Position numbers and translations under genes: made by a program
Assembly: GCA_026125795.1 (NCBI GenBank)
Contig: JAHCKM010000002.1
Location: 1,612,001 to 1,676,000 of the forward strand
From: Burkholderiaceae bacterium
GTDB lineage: Bacteria > Pseudomonadota > Gammaproteobacteria > Burkholderiales > Burkholderiaceae_C
Direction: 5' to 3'
DNA length: 64,000 nucleotides
In this document: one piece after another, positions 58,196-64,000 of the stretch
Layout of the letters: each line of letters starts with the position of its first letter
How positions within the stretch are numbered: the first letter of the stretch is position 1
The notes under the pieces: model-generated
The model's database searches: none
The model's input: only the letters and a program-made list of their open reading frames with translations
Told to the model about the DNA's origin: nothing

Positions 58196-58845
58196 GCGCG
58201 CAGCGCCTCGTGTTGCTGCGCGACGATGGTGTCGGCCGCGGCCAGCAGGTGGCGGCAGCGATGGTGCGGCTCGCGCAGCGGGGCGAGCTGCCACAAGGTT
58301 TCATTGCCGACCTCGAGCAGCACGGTGCGACAGCCGGCGCGGCGGCCGGCCTCGATGTCGTCGAGGATGTCGCCCACCATCCATGAATGCGCCAGGTCGA
58401 TGCCGTGCTCCTCGGCGGCGCGCTGCAACAAGCCCGGTGCCGGCTTGCGGCATCCGCAGCGCGGCGTGAGCTCGGGTGTATGCGGGCAGACGAACCAGCC
58501 ATCGAGCCCGATGCCGCCTTCGTCGAACAGGCGTCGCTCGATGTGCGAGCGCAGCGCATCGAACTCGGTGTGCCGGATGCGGCCGGTGGCCAGCCCCGGC
58601 TGGTTGGTGACGATGAACAGCGCGAATCCGTGCGCGGCCAAGCGCTGCAGCGCAACCATCGCGTGCGGCGTGAAGCGCACGCGCGCCGGGTCGGCGTTGT
58701 ACGGCACGTCGTCGATCAGCGTGCCGTCCTTGTCGATGAACACCGCGGCCCGGCGCGATGCGGGCCCGCGCGCGGCCACCTGCATGGGCCTGCCGCCATG
58801 CCCGGCGCCGCGCTGCGCCTGAGCCGCGGCCGCAGCGCCGCTCAT
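58192..58845 (-). CDS. HAD phosphatase (GmhB-like heptose-bisphosphatase)
   Basis: A 217-residue HAD-superfamily III phosphatase. DKDGTLIDDVPYN holds the nucleophile Asp. TNQPGLATG follows. The zinc loop CPHTPELTPRCGCRKPAPG has a Cys-His-Cys-Cys pattern, and MVGDILDDIEAG carries the second acidic pair. GmhB removes the 7-phosphate in ADP-heptose synthesis, but the closest group also includes other sugar phosphatases, and an N-terminal ~30 residues are extra. It overlaps both flanking genes by 4 nt. Confidence 0.85.
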   Translation of the reverse strand: MSGAAAAAQAQRGAGHGGRPMQVAARGPASRRAAVFIDKDGTLIDDVPYNADPARVRFTPHAMVALQRLAAHGFALFIVTNQPGLATGRIRHTEFDALRSHIERRLFDEGGIGLDGWFVCPHTPELTPRCGCRKPAPGLLQRAAEEHGIDLAHSWMVGDILDDIEAGRRAGCRTVLLEVGNETLWQLAPLREPHHRCRHLLAAADTIVAQQHEALRA

Positions 58846-60149
58846 GCGCGCGCCCCAAGCTGCGCGGCGAGCGGCACGCCACTGAGGTGGAACGAGCGTG
58901 CGGCAAGGCTCGGGGCACAGCGCAGCGCCGCGCCGCGATACACGCCGAGCAGGTCGGTCGCAACGCGATCCCAGGTGAAGCGCGTGCGCACGCGGTGCAC
59001 CCCTGCGCGGCCCATGGCCGCCGCGAGTGCGGGGTTGTCGCGCAGCTGCTCGAGGCGTTGCGCCAGCAGGGCCGGTGCGCGCGGCGGCACGAGGTAGCCG
59101 GTGACGCCGTCGGCCACCGTGTAGCGGATGCCGCCGACATCGCTGCCGACCACCGGCGTGCCGCACGCCATGGCTTCCAGCGGCGTGATGCCGAACGGCT
59201 CGTACCACGGGGTGCTGACGAACACGTCGGCGGCGAGGTAGAAGTTGCGCAGTGCACCGCGCTGGCGCTGGCCGACGAAGGTCACGCGCGATGCGACGCC
59301 GCACCGTTGCGCCAGCCGCCGCAGCCGATCGATCTCCGGCGTCTGCCCATCATCGGGGTCGGCGCTGTTGCCGCCCACCACCAGCAGGCGCGCCGGCCGT
59401 CCGTTCCCGAGATGCGCCATCGCCTCGATGGCGTTGTCGACACCCTTGCGCGGCACCATGCGCCCGAGCTGCAGCACGATGAACTCGTGGTCGGGCAGCC
59501 CGAGCGCGCGGCGCGCCTGCGCGCGCGCGCCCGGCTTGAACTCGTGCAGATCGACGCCGCACGGCACCGTCGACAGCCGTGTGGCCTCGGCGCCGTAGGC
59601 GCGCACCAGATCGTCACGGTCCTGCGGGCACTCGGCCACGATGCGATCGGCCTCGTGCACCACGCGCCGCTCGATGGCGATGCGTTCGGGCGGAAAACCA
59701 TCGGCATCGCCTTGGTGCTCGCGCCGGACCAGGCCCAGCGCGTGGAAGGTCACCACCAGCGGCACGGACAACACCGCGCGCAGGCGCAGGCCGACGAGTG
59801 CAGACATGAAGAAGTTGGCATGCACCACGTCGTAAGGCACGCTGTGCCGAAAAAGTTGCAGGGCGCGCGAGCCGAACTCGGCCATGTGCGGCAGCAGCCG
59901 CTCCTTGGCCAGAACAACGGGCGGTCCGGCGTCGACGTGCAGCACGCGCACGCCGGGGCACACGTCGACCGCCGCCGGCAGTTGTGCGGCATCGCGCCGC
60001 GTGAGCACGTCGACTTCATGACCCCTGGCCGCGAGCGCACGCGCCACCTGCGCAACGTACACGTTCTGGCCACCGGAATCGATGCCTCCGAGAGCGGCCA
60101 GCGGCGAAGCGTGCTCGCTGATGAGGGCGATGCGAAGGGGCGATGACAT
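58842..60149 (-). CDS. GT4-family glycosyltransferase
   Basis: A 435-residue GT-B enzyme: LISEHASPLAALGGIDSGGQNVYV, VVVTFHALGLVRREHQ, ECPQDRDDLVRAYG, LQLGRMVPRKGVDNAIEAM and VSTPWYEPFGITPLEAMACG with donor-binding Glu. It resembles sucrose-phosphate-synthase/MshA-type glycosyltransferases of heptose or sugar-lipid clusters. It is the first gene of the operon that continues into the HAD phosphatase and two GT9 genes. A TGGAACG-N4-TTGC sequence on its strand at 60185 is a likely promoter. Confidence 0.9.
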   Translation of the reverse strand: MSSPLRIALISEHASPLAALGGIDSGGQNVYVAQVARALAARGHEVDVLTRRDAAQLPAAVDVCPGVRVLHVDAGPPVVLAKERLLPHMAEFGSRALQLFRHSVPYDVVHANFFMSALVGLRLRAVLSVPLVVTFHALGLVRREHQGDADGFPPERIAIERRVVHEADRIVAECPQDRDDLVRAYGAEATRLSTVPCGVDLHEFKPGARAQARRALGLPDHEFIVLQLGRMVPRKGVDNAIEAMAHLGNGRPARLLVVGGNSADPDDGQTPEIDRLRRLAQRCGVASRVTFVGQRQRGALRNFYLAADVFVSTPWYEPFGITPLEAMACGTPVVGSDVGGIRYTVADGVTGYLVPPRAPALLAQRLEQLRDNPALAAAMGRAGVHRVRTRFTWDRVATDLLGVYRGAALRCAPSLAARSFHLSGVPLAAQLGARA

Positions 60150-60184
60150 CCGGAAGGGCCGCATGAGAAAGGTCGAAGCGGGTT

Positions 60185-60199
60185 GGCAAACAGCGTTCC
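60185..60199 (-). promoter_or_regulatory. Sigma-54-like promoter before the GT4-GT9 operon
   Basis: On the minus strand TGGAACGCTGTTTGCC differs from the consensus by one base at the -24 side and has TTTGC at -12. Start to 60149 would give a leader of about 25 nt. Confidence 0.5.
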
Positions 60200-60244
60200 A
60201 ACCGCGCGTGGCAACGCGCGGCGCAGCGTCAAAACGCGTGGAGA

Positions 60245-60790
60245 TCAGCCGCCTGCGTCGCTGTGCGGGGCAGGGGCCTGCGCAATCGTCCCGCTGGTCC
60301 ACGGACGCAGCGCGGCCGGCACGCGCATGTCGGCAGGGGCAACGAAGTCGCTGCGTGCGATCCCGCGCATCTGCTCGCTCGTCATCGGAAAGCCGCTGCG
60401 GCGCCTGTAGTCGACCGGCGCCGTGGGTGCAGGCCGGCTCAGGCGGCGCGCCAGTGCGAAATCGGCAAGCGCCAGCACGGCCACGGCGATCAGCGCGCCG
60501 CGGGTGGCGGCGGATGCATCGGAGCGCATCGTTCGCGCGAGCAACGCTGCATCCAGTACGTCGCCGGCCGCACGCGCCCACATCCAGGTGCTGGGGCGTT
60601 CGCTGTTGAGCAAGGCCACGCCGGTGGCGATCTCGCGCACGCCGCAGCTGCGCATCGCCAGCGTGTGGTCCGGCATGCCGGCCGCCCGTGCCACGCGGCG
60701 CGGCGCAAGCAGCTGGGCCGCGCCGATGGCGATGCCGAGCCAGCCCAGCGCACGGGCGGCGGAACGGGCCTGCGGACGTGAGGGAAACAT
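60245..60790 (-). CDS. Membrane protein next to the zinc alcohol dehydrogenase
   Basis: A 181-residue protein. Its helical pattern (LGWLGIAIGAAQLLAPRRVARAAGM, AMRSCGVREIATGVALL, WARAAGDVLDAALLA and ALIAVAVLALADFALAR) is the N-terminal module seen fused to cyclase/dehydrase (SRPBCC) domains in other bacteria, from memory; here no SRPBCC domain follows. AAGGAG is a good ribosome site. It follows the dehydrogenase gene on the same strand across an 87-bp gap that contains a palindromic element. Confidence 0.7.
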   Translation of the reverse strand: MFPSRPQARSAARALGWLGIAIGAAQLLAPRRVARAAGMPDHTLAMRSCGVREIATGVALLNSERPSTWMWARAAGDVLDAALLARTMRSDASAATRGALIAVAVLALADFALARRLSRPAPTAPVDYRRRSGFPMTSEQMRGIARSDFVAPADMRVPAALRPWTSGTIAQAPAPHSDAGG

Positions 60791-60810
60791 GGCGCGTTCT
60801 CCTTTCGAGC

Positions 60811-60863
60811 CCCCAAGCCGCCTTCGGCGGCGGCCCCCCCGAGGGGGCGTCGTCGCCTTGGGG
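60811..60863 (-). repeat. Nested palindromic element between two genes
   Basis: CCCCAAG (60811-60817) pairs with CTTGGGG (60857-60863), enclosing CCGCC-TTC-GGCGG and CCCCC-CGA-GGGGG hairpins. It lies between the dehydrogenase and the membrane gene and could attenuate transcription. Confidence 0.55.
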
Positions 60864-60877
60864 CGGCCCGGCGGCGA

Positions 60878-62047
60878 CTACGGTTTCAACACCACCTTGA
60901 TGCAGCCGTCTTGCTTGTCGCGAAACGTGCGGTACATCTGCGGCCCCTGCTCGAGCTCCACCGTGTGCGTGACGACGAACGACGGATCGATCTGGCCCTG
61001 CTCGATGCGGCCGAGCAGGTCGTGCGTCCAGCGGTTGACGTGGGTCTGTCCGGTGCGCAGCGTCAGGCCCTTGTTCATCAGCGCGCCCATCGGCAGCTTG
61101 TCGACCATGCCGGCGTAGACGCCGGCCACCGACAGCACGCCGCCGGGCCGGCACACGTAGATCATCTCGCGCAGCACGTGCGGGCGATCGGTCTCGAGCT
61201 TCACCGCTTGCTTGGCACGGTCGAGGATCGAATCGATCGAGCGCGTGACGTGCGCCTCCATGCCGACCGCATCGATGCACTTTTCCGGGCCGCGCCCGCG
61301 CGTCAGCTCGGCCAGCCGGTCGAGCACGCCTTCTTCGTCAAAGTTGATGGCGATGGCGCCGCCGGCCTCGGCCATGTCGAGACGCTCGGGCACACGATCG
61401 ATCGCGATCACCTTGCGCGCGCCGAGCAGCACGGCGCTGCGGATCGCAAACTGGCCGACCGCGCCTGCGCCCCAGACGCACACCGTGTCGGACGCCTCGA
61501 TGTCGCATTGAACGGCGGCCTGCCAGCCGGTGGGAAACACGTCGCCGAGGAACAGCACCTGTTCGTCGCTCAGCGAGTGCGGCACCTTGAGCGGCCCGCA
61601 GTCGGCGAAGGGCACGCGCACGTATTCGGCCTGGCCGCCGGCATAACCGCCGGTGAGGTGGGTGTAGCCGAACAGGCCTGCGCCGCTGTGGCCGAACACC
61701 TGATCGGCCAGCGCGCCGTTGCGGTTGGAGCGCTCGCAGGCCGAGAACATGCCGCGCCGACACTGATCGCACTGGCCGCAGGTGATGGTGAACGGCACCA
61801 CCACGCGGTCACCCACGCGCAGCGCCTTGTTGTCCCTGCCGACCTCGACCACCTCGCCCATGAACTCGTGGCCGATGACGTCGCCCGACTTCATGCCGGG
61901 CATGAAGCCGGCGAACAGGTGCAGGTCGGAACCGCAGATCGCGCAGCTCGACACCTTGACGATGGCGTCGCGCCCGTCCTCGATCACCGGGTCGGGCACG
62001 TGGTCGCAGCGGATGTCGTGTTTGCCGTGCCAGCACAGCGCGCGCAT
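60878..62047 (-). CDS. Zinc-dependent alcohol dehydrogenase (formaldehyde-dehydrogenase-like)
   Basis: A 389-residue MDR enzyme. Zinc sites: [19 protein letters not shown] and the four-Cys lobe [20 protein letters not shown] domain: [27 protein letters not shown]. It resembles glutathione-independent formaldehyde/alcohol dehydrogenases (FdhA-type). The start at 62047 has AGGAGGG upstream and is preferred over 62140. A sigma-54-like palindrome lies 28 nt upstream, shared with the divergent SDR-DoxX gene. Confidence 0.92.
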   Translation of the reverse strand: MRALCWHGKHDIRCDHVPDPVIEDGRDAIVKVSSCAICGSDLHLFAGFMPGMKSGDVIGHEFMGEVVEVGRDNKALRVGDRVVVPFTITCGQCDQCRRGMFSACERSNRNGALADQVFGHSGAGLFGYTHLTGGYAGGQAEYVRVPFADCGPLKVPHSLSDEQVLFLGDVFPTGWQAAVQCDIEASDTVCVWGAGAVGQFAIRSAVLLGARKVIAIDRVPERLDMAEAGGAIAINFDEEGVLDRLAELTRGRGPEKCIDAVGMEAHVTRSIDSILDRAKQAVKLETDRPHVLREMIYVCRPGGVLSVAGVYAGMVDKLPMGALMNKGLTLRTGQTHVNRWTHDLLGRIEQGQIDPSFVVTHTVELEQGPQMYRTFRDKQDGCIKVVLKP

Positions 62048-62074
62048 GAACCCTCCTGAAGCGGGCTCGCTACC

Positions 62075-62089
62075 GGCAAGGCGCATGCC
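62075..62089. promoter_or_regulatory. Palindromic sigma-54-like site between ADH and SDR-DoxX genes
   Basis: On the minus strand GGCATGCGCCTTGCC has a CTTGC -12 and would give an ~18-nt leader to the dehydrogenase. The plus strand GGCAAGGCGCATGCC could serve the SDR gene at 62143. Confidence 0.5.
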
Positions 62090-62142
62090 GTTGCCGCAAG
62101 GCACAAGGCTTGCTCCACCAGCGCGCCCGCGCGGCCCCACGC

Positions 62143-63432
62143 ATGAAGATCCTGCTCACCGGCGCAACCGGCTTCATCGGCAGTCACCTGCGCCAGGCGC
62201 TGCTCGGCGCAGGTCACACGGTGTTGTGCGTGAGCCGCCAGCTCGGCCGCGACAGCCCGGGTTGCCACTGGGTCGTGGCCGACTTCGCGCACACCAGCAC
62301 CACGCGCTGGATCGAACTGCTCGACGGCGTCGGCGCGGTGGTCAACGCGGCCGGCGTGTTCCGCGAGCGCGGCGGTGACGCCTTTGCCGCGGTGCATGGC
62401 ACCGGCCCGCGCCGGCTGTTCGCGGCCTGCGTGCATGCCGGTGTGCGGCGCGTGGTGCAGGTGTCGGCGCTCGGCGCCGACGCGCAGGCCGTGAGCGGCT
62501 TTCAGCGCAGCAAGTTCGCGGCCGATGAACACCTGCTGTCGCTGCGGCTCGATGCGACGGTGCTGCAGCCTTCGCTGGTGTTCGGCCTCGACGGCGCCAG
62601 TGCGCGCGTGCTGCTGCTGTGGGCCAGCCTGCCGATCGTGCCGCTGCCGGCCGGCGGTGGGCAGATGGTGCAGCCGGTGCATGTGCAGGACCTGGCCGAT
62701 GCCGTGCTGGCGCTGGTGCGCGCGGACGGGCGCTGGCGCGGCCGGCGCGTGGCGCTGGTGGGTCCGGTGAGCCTGAGCCTGCGCGACTACCTGGGCCAGT
62801 TGCGCGGCGCGCTCGGGCTGCCCGCGGCGCGCACGGTCAACGTGCCGGCCGCATGCGTTCGCGCCTCGTTGCGCCTGGCCGAGCGCCTGCCGCACGCGCT
62901 GCTCGACCGCGCCGCCTGGCAGATGCTGGAGCGCGGCAACGTGGGCGACGCTTCTGCGCTGGCCGCCGTGCTCGGCCGTTTGCCGCGCGCGGTGGCGCGT
63001 TTCATCGAGCCGGCGCATGCCGATGCCGTGCGCCGCCAGGCGCAGCTCGGCTGGCTGGTGCCGCTGTTGCGCGCGGCCCTGGCCGCAGTGTGGATCGTCA
63101 CCGGCATCGTGTCGTTCGGGCTGTACCCTGTATCGGACAGTTATGCTTTGTTGCAGCGTGCAGGCGTGCCGGCCGCCTGGCAGCCCGCGGCGCTGTACGG
63201 CGCGGCGGCGCTCGACCTGCTGATGGGCCTGCTGACGCTGTGGCCGCTGCGCCGGCAGCGCTGGTTGTGGTCGGCGCAGATCGCGTTGATCGTCGGCTAC
63301 ACGCTGATCATCAGCTGGCGCCTGCCGGAGTATTGGCTGCATCCCTACGGCCCGATCACCAAGAACCTGCCGATGCTGGCGCTGCTGGTGGCGCTGTGGG
63401 TCCTGGCGGCGCGCTCTTGCACGCGGCGGTGA
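62143..63432 (+). CDS. SDR (NAD(P)-binding) domain fused to a DoxX-like membrane domain
   Basis: A 429-residue fusion. Residues ~1-290 are an atypical NmrA/SDR-like domain: [42 protein letters not shown] and PSLVFGLDG; the usual YxxxK is replaced by [10 protein letters not shown]. Residues ~305-429 contain four membrane helices ([65 protein letters not shown]) of the DoxX-like type. Function is not known. The DUF2269 gene follows by 4 nt, an association I recall from other Burkholderiales. Confidence 0.82.
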   Translation: MKILLTGATGFIGSHLRQALLGAGHTVLCVSRQLGRDSPGCHWVVADFAHTSTTRWIELLDGVGAVVNAAGVFRERGGDAFAAVHGTGPRRLFAACVHAGVRRVVQVSALGADAQAVSGFQRSKFAADEHLLSLRLDATVLQPSLVFGLDGASARVLLLWASLPIVPLPAGGGQMVQPVHVQDLADAVLALVRADGRWRGRRVALVGPVSLSLRDYLGQLRGALGLPAARTVNVPAACVRASLRLAERLPHALLDRAAWQMLERGNVGDASALAAVLGRLPRAVARFIEPAHADAVRRQAQLGWLVPLLRAALAAVWIVTGIVSFGLYPVSDSYALLQRAGVPAAWQPAALYGAAALDLLMGLLTLWPLRRQRWLWSAQIALIVGYTLIISWRLPEYWLHPYGPITKNLPMLALLVALWVLAARSCTRR

Positions 63433-63436
63433 CGCG

Positions 63437-63904
63437 ATGGAGTATCAACTCGCCAAGTGGCTGCATATCCTGTCGTCGACGGTGCTGTTCGGCACCGGCG
63501 TCGGCTCGGCGTACTACATGTTCTTTGCCAGCCTCACGCGCAACAGCGCCGCCACCGCGGTGGTGGTGCGGCAGGTGGTCTGGGCCGATTGGGTGTTCAC
63601 CACCACCACCATCGTGTTCCAGCCGTTGAGCGGGCTGTATCTCGCGCACCTGATGGGTCTCTCGGCGTGGGGCACGGCCTGGATCCGCTGGTCGTTCTAC
63701 CTCTACTTCCTGGCCGGAGCGTGCTGGCTGCCTGTGGTGTGGCTGCAGATCCGCATGCGCCGCATCGCCGAGGCGAGCGCGCGCGGGGGCGCGCCGCTGC
63801 CGGCGCGTTACTTCAAGCTGCTGTGGATCTGGACCGCGCTCGGCGTGCCGGCGTTCGGCGCACTGGTCGTCGTGTTCTGGCTGATGGTGGCCAAGCCGAC
63901 ATGA
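63437..63904 (+). CDS. DUF2269-family membrane protein
   Basis: A 155-residue protein with four membrane helices: KWLHILSSTVLFGTGVGSAYYM, a helix around residues 48-72, SFYLYFLAGACWLPVVWL, and ALGVPAFGALVVVFWLMV. The start WLHILSSTVLFGTG is the DUF2269 hallmark, where His might bind heme; function is unknown. It starts 4 nt after the SDR-DoxX gene and is probably co-expressed. Confidence 0.84.
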   Translation: MEYQLAKWLHILSSTVLFGTGVGSAYYMFFASLTRNSAATAVVVRQVVWADWVFTTTTIVFQPLSGLYLAHLMGLSAWGTAWIRWSFYLYFLAGACWLPVVWLQIRMRRIAEASARGGAPLPARYFKLLWIWTALGVPAFGALVVVFWLMVAKPT

Positions 63905-63909
63905 CGCCG

Positions 63910-64000
63910 TCAGCGGCGCAGCGACAGCAAGCCGCCGAACGCCAGCCCGACGGCGAAGCTGGCATAGACCAGCACGAGGCTCGGCCGCGACAGCCGGTGC
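63910..64000 (-). CDS. Partial gene at the right edge, membrane protein C-terminus
   Basis: The frame ends at TGA (63910-63912) and reads leftward from the edge HRLSRPSLVLVYASFAVG then LAFGGLLSLRR. This is one hydrophobic helix plus a basic tail. Only about 29 residues are visible, so no identification is possible. It converges on the DUF2269 gene. Confidence 0.5.
   Translation of the reverse strand, partial: HRLSRPSLVLVYASFAVGLAFGGLLSLRR

Overview
The DNA is GC-rich (about 70% by eye) with tightly packed genes. Gene content points to a betaproteobacterium of the order Burkholderiales, probably the Rubrivivax/Leptothrix/Methylibium/Aquincola side: ispD-ispF next to an OmpR/EnvZ (RisA/RisS-like) pair, a PHB-type 3-hydroxybutyrate dehydrogenase, RelA followed by tRNA-Val(GAC), several DUF883/BON/OmpA envelope genes, and sigma-54-linked glycan genes. 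This placement is inference from gene content, not a phylogeny. No insertion sequence, phage, CRISPR array or rRNA operon was seen.

Layout. 1-7.9 kb is housekeeping: an in-frame IspD-IspF fusion, envZ/ompR, a SIMPL protein, bdhA, an alpha/beta hydrolase overlapping relA, and tRNA-Val. 8.1-28.4 kb is an envelope and stress island of small membrane proteins, an ElyC/SanA-like protein, a lipoprotein phospholipase D, an L,D-transpeptidase, two DUF883 proteins, a holin-like protein, DUF2231, AsmA, CAP, OmpA-like and BON proteins, DUF421, an AI-2E-type permease, GlsB/YeaQ, and two hemerythrins flanking fumC. At 22.8-25.5 kb lies an ABC exporter fused to a degenerate histidine-kinase ATPase domain and an intact receiver domain. 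28.5-53.0 kb is a glycan and regulation region: a phospholipase D-like protein without catalytic residues, UDP-glucose dehydrogenase, a hybrid kinase and an NtrC-type activator, a Ser/Thr-rich exported protein, seven glycan-building enzymes, UDP-xylose synthase, a carbamoyltransferase, a metallopeptidase and a Gly-rich disordered protein. 53.0-64.0 kb holds rpoN, an outer-membrane barrel, a repeat lipoprotein, a heptosyltransferase operon, a zinc alcohol dehydrogenase, an SDR-DoxX fusion, a DUF2269 protein and the end of a gene that leaves the window.

How it fits together. A 15-bp site, GGCA-N7-TGCC (sometimes TGCT), recurs in at least fourteen intergenic gaps. Its GG and GC lie at sigma-54 (-24/-12) spacing. 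These sites precede small envelope genes, the hybrid kinase, glycan genes and the outer-membrane genes. The window also carries rpoN, away from its usual lptB/ptsN neighbours, and a sigma-54 activator. I infer an RpoN-controlled envelope/exopolysaccharide regulon covering much of the window. The strongest single oddity is the ABC-exporter/pseudokinase/receiver fusion.
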